A DNA stretch of 64,000 nucleotides, from NCBI GenBank assembly GCA_951230915.1, contig OX579633.1, forward strand, positions 22,664,574 through 22,728,573, in the 5' to 3' direction. This DNA is from Antitrichia curtipendula. Its lineage: Eukaryota > Streptophyta > Bryopsida > Hypnales > Leucodontaceae. A model generated the notes under the pieces. The model was given only the letters and a program-made list of their open reading frames with translations. It had not been told where the DNA came from and did no database searches. A program made the position numbers and the translations under genes. This document shows positions 12,298 to 23,564 of this stretch, in pieces; the first letter of the stretch is position 1, and every line of letters starts with the position of its first letter.

Positions 12298-13266
12298 TGT
12301 CGCAGCACAGGATAGGTAAATTCCCCATTATACTCACAAAAATCACCCTAGAGTATAACTAAATGACTCTAAAGATCAAATCCACGAGATTCTGCGAAGT
12401 ATCTAGCCTTATTAACGAACTAAGCCAAGTCAGTAGTAAAATCCATCTTTTCCGGTCCTCTTTCCTAAACCGGAAACACAAACACCCAGAAAACTAATGA
12501 CCGGATTCTCTCTATCTTCCGATTCCAACTAGTCTTCCGGTTATCGAATTCAACATAACCCTAGGATCTTATCTCTTCCGGTCCGGGTATCCGTCTAGAC
12601 CAATCCGCTCTAGACAACTCACGACCCTTTCCTCTCCTATCCGGTTTGGTTTTACCTCTGTTTAGCCATCAGAGGGTTTGCCGCTTGCTTTTGAGAGTGG
12701 TAGGCCCACCACACCTTCCGTGACTTATAGTGGCTGAAGACCCACTTTCCTAATCTCTTCTTTCCTAGGCTAGTACGGATCCGGTTTGGTCCTTCACAGC
12801 AGCCCAGATAGCAATCCGGTTTGTTGGTCACACAAAAACCCCCCGTACGATCCTCTCAATACTACAACGACCCTGATGGAATCCTAATCCGTGCGAAGCT
12901 AAGGGGGTTACAAGTGCACCCGTCCGTTCCAACGTCAACTAGAATTCTTCCGTTTACTACTAAGATGGCAAGACCTCACAAGAGATTGGACACTCGACCG
13001 GATTTCCTACCCAGGAGTTCTAGCGTGAGTAAGGAATCTCTCCTTATCCGCCTAGCCTAACAATGGCTTTCTCACCTGGAATCTCAAACTCTAGACGCGT
13101 TGTGGCATTGAAGTTCACTCCCAACTCTATCCTATCCGCTCACATGCACTTAGAACCAAGAAAAACACCAAGGGGAGAAATCCCCAACACATCCGCTCGT
13201 GCCTTCCGAACTCCCTCACGCACAACCCTGCCAAAACATGGGAGAACATACAACAAGAAAGCACAA
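12298..13266 (-). mobile_element. 3' portion of the split LTR-like unit
   Basis: CCGGA-rich sequence from the unit's 3' end up to the transposon insertion. It has no convincing protein-coding frame; plus-strand frames at 12821-13060 and 13063-13311 are chance frames. ACAA at 13263-13266 is the target duplication of the inserted 22-kb element. Confidence 0.6.
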
Positions 13267-13310
13267 ATGCCATATTTAACTACTTTTAGACTATCGAAAG
13301 TCCAAAATTA
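13267..13310 (+). repeat. Left terminal inverted repeat of the 22-kb element
   Basis: Begins ATGCCATATTTAACTAC, continues TTTTAGACT, and then carries GAAAGTCCAAAATT. The second block also appears in the right end of the small relative at 18855-19095, showing a common subterminal structure. It is followed by a palindrome half-site (ATCTCCCGATG, 13324-13334) and a degenerate site near 13364. Confidence 0.8.
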
Positions 13311-14382
13311 AAGAAATGTCCATATCTCCCGATGCATGCGGTTATGCAAAACACCGGGAGATGTCCAGGTAGAGTGTGGAGTTCACCTTTTTAAAAGTGT
13401 TTAAGGGAGTGTAGTCCAAAAGGATAGAAATTTGACTATAAAGAGTTCCAACATGTATCGAGGTTTTATGGTAGACCCTTCATCTAAGCATGGCAATTTA
13501 GACAAGATAGTATCCAGGGAATAGGAAAAATGTGACTGATGATTGCTTATGGTACCACTTAGAAATGAGGATCCAAAGGGAAAGATTTACCTGGAAATCC
13601 CCCAATGGAGATTGAACTAACATCAGAAGACAAGTGAGTTGTTTGTTAATAACGTACACAATGCATATTATGCGCCTGATGTCCTACTTATTTGTTCAAC
13701 GCATGAAGAGTAATAATAGAAACAAAGCCTTCTGCCATATTTCTGTAGTTCATGGCAGCAATTTCCAAAGCAAGTCGGAAGTACAATGCAGATAACAAGG
13801 AAAAAACAAAAGTTACAAGTTGTGGAAACTAAGAAGGAAATTTTGCAACATTTTAATTTGTCGTGATCGCTTACAAGATCCACAACAATAAACTAAAGAG
13901 CAGAGTGTCTCAAGCTAATGGACTACTACGACTGCCACAAGGAATTTGTTGCTTGACCTGAACATTAAGGTAAAACATCCCATGACGGTCAAATGCCCCT
14001 TGGTGGACACCTAATGATCCCATATTGGATTTAGATTTTGTTGGTCATGAGCTAGCCCACAGACCCCTACGGGTTGATCACTTCAAAAATTCATAGTTAA
14101 TTCATACTTTGTTTGAAAAATAAAATTTCAATCGCTCTAACTATTTCTCACTTATCTTTGTGTGGGAACAAAACTGAAAACTTTCAGCAATGGCATGAGG
14201 GCACTCCAAATTCTGACCGTCATGCTGTTTTACCTCCTACCCCGTTCTACATTTCTGTCATGAAGACTTCCCACGCAAAACCTCTATAATTAGTAAGAAA
14301 AAGTAATAAGAAACCTAAAAAGACGTACAAATCTGTGTTCGAGAAAACTCAACGTTTCTATTGTGACATCAGACAAATATTT

Positions 14383-14402
14383 CATCGGGAGATCTCCCGA
14401 TG
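14383..14402. repeat. Perfect 20-bp palindrome, 28 bp past the transposase stop
   Basis: CATCGGGAGATCTCCCGATG, identical to its reverse complement. It lies just downstream of the final stop of the minus-strand gene. Other copies with full dyad symmetry are at 18360, 18558 (GATATC core), 18905 and 31769. Confidence 0.9.
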
Positions 14403-14430
14403 GCTACAATAACGAGGACTTCCAAGTTGA

Positions 14431-17400
14431 TCAACAGTCCACCTCGTTTGCCCTATTCAAATTCGTGAGGGCAGCCTCTCTACTACTTTTAGGAATAGTC
14501 CGTGATTTTGGATGGACTATCTTGGACCAAGTCGCGTATACTACACAAGAAGCATCCACCCAGGTGGAGGCGGTTTCTTCAACAACCCATTTCCCGTACC
14601 AACAATTTCGGTACCTCAACTCTAATGTTCCTTCAGAGTTATCCGGTCTCCAATATTGGAGTAGGAACTTCCCGTTCATCTCATGCCCTGGCTCTCTACA
14701 CACTTCGGACAATGCTCTTCCTTGCCAAACAGCACACACTAAAGGGTCTTCGGGTCTAAGAAGAACCCATGACCCTGGGCGAATGTCAACCCAAGGATTG
14801 AAGCTTTCCCTCGGTGCTTCATTTGCGGGGCCGCAATAAGGTTCCGGGTCCTCTTCCTCCGGAATCATGTCAACACGATTGACCCTCGGTCCACAACTAA
14901 AGGTTTCATCATCCGTCAATCTCCAGTCATGTTTTGGCCAAAAGCCTTCCACCAACTCCGCAAGACCTTCGGGTAGTAGTTCGTTGAGCTCGCACAACAC
15001 ACGCTTCCAATACTCGACGTAGGGAGCAAATGCAGCTGCAAATCCCTCGCATCTTGTCATTCCATTCCGCCATTATTGAATGTACTTCTCCAATCCTGAC
15101 AATATAAAACCCTTGTTAACCGTAGCTTTCCGTGCCTTGTCCCTAGCCTTCTCTTGATTTCCTATTGGGTTCGGAACTTCGCTACCCCACACGGGCTTGA
15201 ATGGGGCAGGCTTCGGACAGCCTGGAGGAAGCATGGGCTAACCTCTAGAGTCCTTCTTCCACAGGCATTGAGAAGGTCTGTCAGATGGTAGCCACTTCGA
15301 ATCAACTGCTAACTTTTTAAACTTCATGACAGGGACCCCATCACCATCCACGTAGAATTTGAAGAGATGCATTTCCCCCAAACCAATTATATGAGATGTG
15401 CCACTGCACAAGAAACCTTTGACAAAGGACTTGAAGTCCCCCACCTCCTGTATAAGCTCCAGCAAAAATGATAGTTCTTGGGACTCCATGAAGGCTTTTA
15501 TGAGATCAGCAATAACGAAAGTGTTCTTGCTCTTCAAAGACTTTGACAGGTGGCTAAAGTAAGCGTCGATGTCCTCGTGAGTGTGTCCGACTAGCAAAAA
15601 TCCAACTTGAATTTCTTGGAAAACGCCTCGTGCAGTAAGCAAGGACAAAAACGCCATGAGGTACTGGTTCTTGTTGTCCTTTGTAGAATTGTCAAGCTGA
15701 AAATAAAGCTTCTTGGGAAGGGGCAGGGCTCCACGGCAAGCACTTGGTTCAATGAGCTTTAAGCTGTCCATACACCTAGATTTACCTCTCAGTAGAGCCT
15801 CAAACAAAGCATTTGGCGGTGGATACGGAAATAGGTTGCCTCTCTCTCGAATTGGTGCACCCTCTAGTCAGCGAAAAAGTCTGGCCAACGAAGAAATAGT
15901 GAAGTTCGAGTCTTCAGGCCAACATGATGGAGCGTAATGCGCGTATGCACCATCACCGTGCCCATGAGCTACCATTCCAGTTACGCTTAGAGGAAATTGA
16001 CCCAACCCTTGGGTCGCCTTTGTTGTAACCCTCATTCTTGGCAGAGCCGTCTTCGAAGTGTCCATCTTGTCGTGAATAATGCACAATATCTCCTAAGGGT
16101 TCCTTTTGGACTCCTCACGCCATGACGCATACAAACGACGACAAGATGCTTGATGATTCAAATGTTTAGTTCGTTGCTTTGTGAATTCAACGTACTCCGG
16201 GCATCCCTTTGGAGATTTTAGGATGAATTGTTGCAAGTCATCACACGTAGTGCATTTTGCGAATGAACTTCCAACAGGCTTTATAGACACATTGTTGAAG
16301 TGCTCCTTTTTTATTCTACTAATTGTAGACTGGCTAACGGCCGGTAGGCCATAGTCCATATTTAACTGCAAATGAAATCACATGACAAGTAAGCAACAAA
16401 CCCATAGACAATGTACGACTACCCATAACAGTGAGACCATTCAGAAAACCTGCATCTCTAATAAATAACATAAGACATAACCATCGGGAGATCTCCGGAT
16501 AACTGCAGATACTTGATCGACAGACGATGTCAATGGAAAGGTGCAGATTGTCCAACGACCAGACTAAAAAAATAATAATTGTACTACCTCATTCGCGTCA
16601 GCTTGAACGCGCTTCCAGTTGTTGCCAGCAGGCAGATATTTGAGTGTATCTACTCTCCCGTTTCCAATGCCTCTCATTTGGTGGGGCATTTGGTCTGAGT
16701 TGCTCTCAATGATGGATTTCATTGTTCCAGTAACCTGAACTGTTTGAATTCTAGGGCGCTTAATCCCTTTATTCCCATGAGTTGTCGAAACCACGCCTTG
16801 CTTATACTTCTCAACGTAATTGTGATACGTCGACTTCCGGATCCCGTGAATGATATACCACGCCGTGCCACATACTTCCGCTCCTTCCAAAGTAATATAC
16901 TTCCGCTTCCAAGTACCATCTACTGTGTGTAATTGTCCACCGACAGCAATCCCGTATTGGCGGCGCTCCTTGAATGACTTCAATCAGAACAACTGCCTCA
17001 CTTTCAACGTTTTCTCCTAATGAAACAATTGGCAGCAACGACTGCCGCAGCATTTCTCAGAACTAACCCTCCGGATTTCGTCGTCTGCTGTTCTGCGGAT
17101 GTAAGGTGTGTCCCTCTGCAACAGACTAGGCCTTCGAACAATGAAGCAATAAGGCGCCTTCGCTCTTCCACCAAGATAGGCAAGGGGGTCTTCCATATCG
17201 GGAATGGATGCAAAGTGGTCCACCGTCTCCTTTAATGATCGACCATTTGGGAACCAGCAATCCGATATGGGCCACCGAGCATGCGTCATTACGTCTTCTT
17301 GGGTACCAACAAAAACGTCCAGGACTGTAACACCTATTTGCTCCTCACCAAGTGTAGTATCCTGGAAATGATCGTCCGCCCTCCAGCAGTTTATTCGACC

Positions 17401-18036
17401 CGAGGCAAGAAGCACGCCTAAGGAATCCCTATGGTGCACCTCAAGCCCCATCCAATCTTCCTGACCAATAAAAGGACGTGTATCCATAGGGCGATCTCCC
17501 ACTGATTTCACAAGGTCGGCGAGTCTCCATAAAACTATTCGGTCCAACGCATCCGCCAATGTCGTAAAACCCCTTTGGCAAGGGTTAATTCTGCATTGCT
17601 GTGCTTCTGAAATGAATGAAAGCGGCCATATGAGAACAAACACCCACGGCTCAACCGGGATGGCCACACCAAGCCATTGGCCTTCGGGTTGAGCCTCCAC
17701 AACTGATCATATTCCAACTTCACCCAATCCTTCAACTGATAGTTTCACAGAATCACCATTCTTCAGCACAGTTGAAGTCCTAGCAGAAGACTCTTGTGAG
17801 TCAGAGTCCTCTTCGGATCCACCAATGTATGGGGTAATAGCATCGTGGAGGGATTCAAAGCATGGATCCATTATGTCAAACCCCACTTTCCCAATAACCG
17901 AATCTTCAAACTAACTTGCCGATGAATTGGAAATGACAATCTGAAAATGACATGGATGCCCCATATAGTTAGTCACACACTGTTCAAGAAAGCACTTATG
18001 CAGGGTAGGAGTAGGACATAGGGCGAACCACTTCAT
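14431..18036 (-). pseudogene. DUF7869-like RNase H-fold transposase, eight in-frame stops
   Basis: An ATG at 18036-18034 opens one continuous frame. It runs to 16588, is joined across a GT-AG intron (16587-16366, phase 0), and continues from 16365 to a TGA at 14431-14433, giving about 1127 codons. No frameshift is needed. In-frame stops are TAG 17911-17913, TGA 17707-17709, TAG 17017-17019, TGA 16984-16986, TAG 16093-16095, TGA 15868-15870, TAG 15238-15240 and TAA 15073-15075. Recognisable blocks in order: a Cys-rich CC..RCC segment (~residue 330), MPHQMRG and LPAGNNW (~450), HDKMD..KTALPR (~580), LDNSTKDNKN and VGHTHEDIDAYFS (~690-730), then GSWVLLRPEDP near the C-terminus, reminiscent of a BAH-like segment. 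The three acidic blocks look like a DDE/D-type catalytic set (inference). The family name is from memory; a profile search of DUF7869 would confirm. Confidence 0.75.
16366..16587 (-). other. Intron of the transposase gene, containing a palindrome variant
   Basis: GAG|GTAGTA at the donor and TTTGCAG|TTA at the acceptor restore the frame in phase 0, joining a NE to an LNMDYGLP segment. A palindrome variant CCATCGGGAGATCTCCGGAT lies inside at 16481-16500. The intron frame itself contains stops. Confidence 0.7.
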
Positions 18037-18089
18037 ATGTCAAATCAAAATCATCCGTAGAAAACAGTCAATAGGAAATGCTGTATGTG

Positions 18090-18234
18090 CAACCGGAGAT
18101 CTCCCGATGCGAGCGTGAAATACAGAAACCACGGAAGACGAAGCAAACACTGTCAATGGCCACATTATGACGAAGCTCTCCATGTGGCCCATTGAAGACA
18201 ACTACAGAATATATCATCCGTAAATCTCCCGATG
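18090..18234. repeat. Palindrome variants just upstream of the transposase ATG
   Basis: A variant (AACCGGAGATCTCCCGATG) lies at about 18090-18109, 54 bp upstream of the ATG at 18036, and another (CATCCGTAAATCTCCCGATG) at 18215-18234. They sit where promoter or 5' UTR elements of the minus-strand gene would be. Confidence 0.7.
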
Positions 18235-18650
18235 TCCATATTCGAAGATCCCCATGTAATGACCATCAGAAGATATCCTGATTGCCATATTCATAGAACT
18301 CCAGAGAAGACCATCTGGAGATCTCCCGATGGTCATATTAAAAGTAATGCACGGAAAGGCATCGGGAGATCTCCCGATGGTCATATTAGAAGGAGCGCAC
18401 GGAAGAGCATTGGGAGATCTCCCGATGGAGATATTAAAAGAACCGCACGGAGGACCATCGGGAGATCTCCCAATAGCCAAACTGTGAAAACTACATGAAA
18501 AGATATCTACGGTGACTAATCCCCGCACATAGGCATCTCGCAGTGTCATCTTCAAGACATCGGGAGATATCCCGATGAATGTCTCTATGAAATGCTATAG
18601 AACATCTTCCCTAACATCGCACGATGCACACAGACGGAGATCTCCCGATA
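18215..18650. repeat. Palindrome array 1: 48-bp period upstream of the transposase gene
   Basis: Palindromes start at 18215, 18264, 18312, 18360, 18408, 18456, 18558 and about 18631. The first six are 48-49 bp apart; the gap 18456 to 18558 is 102 bp, close to two units. The units between palindromes also resemble each other (a TCATATTA-like word and a GCACGGA-like word). 18360-18379 is perfect; 18558-18577 is perfect with a GATATC core. The placement 180-610 bp upstream of the ATG suggests operator-like or transposase-binding arrays, which is inference. Frames on both strands here (18214-18555) are by-products of the repeat. Confidence 0.9.
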
Positions 18651-18850
18651 GAACGGTACGAAACTCACGCTCTATTCCGTATGTCTTGGTGAATTCGTAC
18701 GAGAGCTCTATACGTATTTGCAGTATTGCACCGTATTCGGTCGTATGTACTCATGATGCCACTACTACCACCTATGATTCCATTCTACTATCACTAGAGC
18801 ACATAGCCTGTCTGCCATCCAATCACACAGACAATTCATTTAGCGGCCGT
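18651..18850. other. Spacer between array 1 and the small relative
   Basis: No gene recognised. It ends with TCAT (18851-18854), the target duplication of the 241-bp element that follows. Confidence 0.5.
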
Positions 18851-18854
18851 TCAT

Positions 18855-19095
18855 ATGCCATATTTAACTACTTTTGGACTTTTAAGGGAATTTTGGACTT
18901 TGTCCATCGGGAGATCTCCCGATGTCATAGATATCTAAAATCTAAACCTGTTGCACATTTTTCAAACCACCTAGTCCAAAATCTATATCATTTCTAGATT
19001 CATAAAATCTATAGAAGTCAAAGTCTACAACTGTCTTAGATGTCCCTTTATCAATTTTGGACTTTGCAAAGTCCAAAAATAGTTAAATATGGCAT
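18855..19095. mobile_element. 241-bp non-autonomous relative of the 22-kb element (MITE)
   Basis: Both ends begin ATGCCATATTTAACTA, reading inward on opposite strands, and TCAT flanks both sides (18851-18854 and 19096-19099). It carries one perfect palindrome at 18905-18924. Shared termini, duplication size and palindrome show it belongs to the same family. It has no coding capacity. It independently supports the 4-bp duplication and the exact ends assigned to the big element. Confidence 0.85.
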
Positions 19096-19099
19096 TCAT

Positions 19100-20218
19100 C
19101 CTAGAGATTCACGATTGCAGTAAACTTATCCCTTCAAAGAAGAGCACGCCGGAGGGTGCTGATTTATACTAGTTTACATTCGCGGTCCACAATTCCTATT
19201 TGACGAATTACATCAGGTGCGCGATATGCACATGGTAACAGCCTATACTAGTAAATCATGGGACAAGAACCATGCAATTCCCTACATTTTGATGTGCCAA
19301 AGAGCAAAATGATATTGCTCCCTCAGTAAGGCGAACGCTCACTGAGTGCTTGCTATATGTGTCACTCTAGTGCGAAAAGATGAAGACATCACTATGATTG
19401 ACTGGCATATTGCTTTGTGATGTCAATGAAGTGTGAGGATGTCATACCGTGCAACCGTAAGAACGTGACCCACAGCTCCTTCTGCGTCAACCTGAAGGTG
19501 TTGGCATCATCGGAAAACACGTGTCCAACCTGCTATGCATCGGCAGCACGTTCACTTGTGCAAAAGAGAGAGCTCTAGGTACGTTTGCGGATATGGTAGA
19601 ATTGGCTTGCGATGAAGGAGCTCCAGTTTCCCGCCAGGAATTGTAGAATGGTGTGTGGTCCTGCATTTCGAATTTCGAAGTCATTCACGAAGTTCGTGCG
19701 CCATTTTTGACAAGATCTTAAGATGCGGTTTCTTCTCAAGAATCTTGACCGCATTCTCGGAGACCGCGCACCTTTGACTGAAGAAGACCAAACGTGTGGA
19801 ACTTCAACTCCTCAGCTCACTTCACTGTTTAATTCTCCGAAGTGCAAAACTGCCAAATTAGAAGTGGGTACGTGCGGTTATTTGACTCAGATGTGATCTA
19901 GGATCTGTGAATTTGCAGCATTCGCTGCTGGTATCGTGCCCCTGATACCACTTGTTTCTCACCAAGTGTGCCGAATCAATCATTACCCCCTAAATGACGG
20001 ATCTATAGCCCCTGCTTTTGAGTGTCGAGCCGGGTTTTTTTTTTTCCAGAAGGACTGAACATGGCGACCATTTAAAATTCGGTGACGCATTGTATTTCTA
20101 CATTCTTCCCTCCTGTGGACCATCAAATACTTTAATTTCAACCCTAAACCGATACTTCTTCCTCCAACTCTAGTTATCACCTTTTTTAGCAAACGAAATT
20201 ATAACTAGACCAACGATT
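19100..20218. other. Central block of the element; no gene recognised
   Basis: Start of an ~8.5-kb stretch (to about 27.6 kb) without any palindrome copy. A GGTATC...GATACC inverted repeat near 19930-19950 resembles a tRNA-Met primer-binding complement but has no supporting LTR. A (T)11 run occurs near 20036. Small frames here have no recognised domain. Confidence 0.4.
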
Positions 20219-20280
20219 TGAGATTTTAGGGTTTAGGGTTTAGGATTTAGGGTTTAGGGTTTAGGGTTTTAGGGTCTGAG
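20219..20280 (+). repeat. Interstitial plant telomere-type repeat (TTTAGGG)n
   Basis: About seven to eight tandem TTTAGGG units, some degenerate (TTTAGGA, TTTTAGGG), followed by related GG-T-rich words to about 20400. TTTAGGG is the common plant telomere unit. It is embedded inside the transposon's central block, not at a chromosome end. Confidence 0.8.
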
Positions 20281-20854
20281 GTCTACGTCTACAATCTAGA
20301 GTCCACGGTCTATGATGTTTGGTTTAGGGTATAAGGTCTAGAATCCAAAATCATCGGTGTAAGGTTCAAGGTTTAGGATTTAGAATAGTGTTCATTTTTT
20401 CAAGTGTAGTAAGGAACATGGAATCATTTTTGAGGTAGGGGCTTGGTTCACATGATTTATGGGTTTTCGTCTATTACATGTACAATTATGCTTGCTTCAT
20501 CGGTGATTTACTACATTCATAGAGTAATAAAAATTTAATTATACTAGTTGTTTAGGATTTAGGATACAATTCAAAGAATATTGTTTGTTTCATTGTTTGG
20601 AATTTGTTTTTTGGTAAATTTGATTCAATTACATTACATTTTAGGATTAAGTATTTATGGTTCAGCTTTGAAATTTTAAATTTTGGGTTTAGAGTCTATA
20701 GCTTTGCTTGCAGCTGTATATTCTTGCCAACTCCACTGTGGCTCATAGTTTAGGAGTTTGGACACATTTTGTAATTCATGGTTGCCTTTAAGGGTTTAGG
20801 TTTGTTTAGAGAACCTCCTAATACATATATATTTTTAGGAATTTTGGTCCTTGA

Positions 20855-21130
20855 AATATCTATTCCACCTTCTATATTTTTTTCCACCCTCTATATTTTT
20901 TTCCAACTTCTATATTTTTATCCACCTTCTATTAATATTTATTTCCACGTTCTATATTTTTTTCCACCCTCTATATTTTTTTCCAACTTCTATATTTTTA
21001 TCCACCTTCAATTAATATTTATTTCCACGTTCTATATTTTTTTCCACCCTCTATATTTTTTTCCAACTTCTATATTATTTGTCTTCCCTCTATAGTTTTT
21101 TCTAAAACTCTATATTTTTTTCCACCCTCT
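20855..21130 (+). repeat. Minisatellite with a higher-order unit of about 80 bp
   Basis: The basic 18-20 bp unit is TTCCACCCTCTATATTTTTT with variants TTCCAACTTC and ATCCACCTTC. A block of four variants, including TATTAATATTTATTTCCACG, repeats as a larger unit from about 20885 to 21075. The open frame 20778-21095 is encoded by the repeat and is not a gene. Confidence 0.85.
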
Positions 21131-23560
21131 AAAGAAAACCAGCCCATTACAGGCAAACTCCCTAATATAGACACCTACTAACCCCCCTCCCATGACAGAC
21201 CTCTTCAGATTTTTGCTACTACGATTTAATTAGGTTGGTTAGTGGACCAAACTAGTGCATTAGGTGACTGTGATAGAATTAGTAATGTCTGTCATAGGAT
21301 ACTTACACATTGTGAATGTAAACTCATCATAAAGAGTTGTTTTTCTATTCCATCATGTGATGGCGACATTAAAAAAACTTGTGGTTGTGTTAGGAAATCG
21401 GAAAACTGCATTAGGTAGTAAGATGACCATTAGGGAGACATATTTAGTTGATTTCAGGTAGTACAGTGACTATTTTGGAAAAATACTTTAAAAATTCATA
21501 ACAAATTTCTACTTTCATTGTCCCAAAACTAAATTTCTTACTGCTTCTTTCCTTTCTCAAAGTTGTCTCTGCATAGACAAAAATCTGGTTTTATTTTGCT
21601 AATGGCAATATATCAAATCAGTCATTCTGCCTGTCAAATATGTACTGTTCCGATTATTAATTTACTTTGTATTGAAAAGAATTTGATCAATATTACTCTA
21701 ATCAAACACCTGTCCACTAAATACATGATATACTATACGGCTGCAAACTAAGGGCTTTCAAGTCCTTCTAGGGTTAATTCCTACTCAACTTTGTATCAAT
21801 TGTAGGATTACGGTTGAAGGCATTAATCTAACGGTGATAATTCAACTTCTCCTTGTGGTGGAATTGAAGGGTTCTCTAGAAACTAGACAAAGAACATTTG
21901 ATTATGGTGTAACAGTACATAAACCCTAACTATATAATAGGGTCAAATCACACTCAAATGTACCACAAAAGGGGTCAGACCCACTAAAATCTGCAATGTC
22001 AATTCTTTTTAGCTACCGTTTTTAATGCTAATCTATTAATTATAGGTAGTTTAGTCCTTTTTGTCTAGTATTTCAAGTCATGTTAAGCCTAATATTGTTT
22101 TATTCATCAAAAAATAAAAATTTCTTTATTTTAGTTCCAATTGAAGTTTAGATGTCAACATGTCAGGTTTTTCAATGGTAAAAAAAGGTTCTAATTTTTG
22201 ATGAATAATAATGTGATTGAATCCAAAAAAATCATGTACATATATAATCATATGATACAGTAAAAAAGGACTATTTTGCTACAATTTGAGTATTTTTTTA
22301 TTTTCTATAATATTCAGGAGTAAAAACTTGTGAACGTCCTTTTCAATATAAAAAATAATCCAAATGATGATTGTATTTGAACAAAATATGTATATATTAT
22401 TGACTTCAAGGTCCCTATATAATCTATTTTTGGAATTAAATGTCTAAATTTTGTATTGGATGAAATCAATAATTTGTCAATAATCAATCAATTAATTAAA
22501 AAATTATACTATTTTTAGTTCAAAATTTATTAGCTAAAAATTCTTTTAAATAGTCATATGTTTGAGAAGTATAAAAAATTTGGATGAAAATATCCTTTTA
22601 AAGTACTAAATTGTAAAAAAGATACTTAATTTAGCCTTAAAATTGGTGATTTTCATCTTTTAAAGGATTTTTTTCATGAAATTTTTTCTCCAATTTGTTA
22701 GAAAGAGACTTTGCAATACTATTCATCTATAATTTTTTCTTTAAAATGACAACATTAAAGTAATTTGTAGCTTCAAAAGTTCAAAAAAGGACTCGAGTCC
22801 TGTCCTAGCAAAGTAATCCCAATGGTACCTTTGAGTGTGCTTTGACCCAATAGGGGAGTTTTAATTAAATGATTAATTTGTTTAAATTACGAAATGGCTC
22901 AATCATGTACATTTGTTATGATTGAATAGGATTAAGGTACATATAATTTTTAGATTTTTTTTGAACTTCATGTTCAAAAACACAATATGATTACCACTTA
23001 TGAATTTGGGCAATTATATATAATATGATTATTTTCGGTCCTAGTATGTCATAATATGCGATGTGCAATTTCCATCACTGAATAATCATAAATATCCATG
23101 CAAATCTCCTGAGGATTTTTGTAATTAATACTTGATATATATTGGTCAATCATATATTTTGGAGATGATATTCAATATCATTATTATGGACCCACATCAT
23201 ACTTGTAGTCTCTCAGAAAATAATTCACTTGAGGAAATTGAAAAAACAGTAAGCTTTAGTGTATTAACGACTTTCATATGATTTGTTCCTTTGCTAAAAT
23301 CCTTAACTTAAGAAAATAAGGTAAACTACCCCCTTATGGTCGAAATTGTAATTATGCTCAAGTACATTCCTGAACTTGAATGTAGACCACCATAATTACA
23401 ATAATTGTGCCTTGCTTTCATTTCTCCGGCACTGGGATATTGAATTGGAACTTTTTCTTGAGGGTTTCAATCATTTTGTCGGGTGCTGTACTCATAAATA
23501 TTTAACCAATTCCACCAGAACTGTGGACATTCAAAATGAGCAGAAACTAAAACACTTAGT
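21131..23560. other. AT-rich part of the central block; no gene recognised
   Basis: Long homopolymer-rich AT sequence. No palindrome copy, no recognisable coding sequence, no clear terminal repeats. Confidence 0.5.
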
Positions 23561-23564
23561 AATA

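Noticed and set aside
14363..14839. 158-codon plus-strand frame
   Set aside because: Antisense to the C-terminal part of the transposase, which has recognisable domain blocks.
18214..18555. Open frames on both strands encoding repeated IGRSPDG-like peptides
   Set aside because: They are translations of the 48-bp palindrome array. Because the unit is palindromic, both strands give similar peptides. No other coding evidence.
18215..18650. CRISPR-like look of the regularly spaced palindromes
   Set aside because: The spacers are similar to each other, the repeat is a full palindrome, and the context is a plant transposon.
13267..19095. Alternative element made by pairing the left end at 13267 with the end at 19095
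   Set aside because: The subterminal sequence matches, but the flanks differ (ACAA against TCAT). ACAA pairs 13267 with 35422, and TCAT pairs 18855 with 19095.
19930..19956. tRNA-Met primer-binding-site-like GATACCAC word
   Set aside because: No LTR pair or retroelement coding sequence adjoins it.
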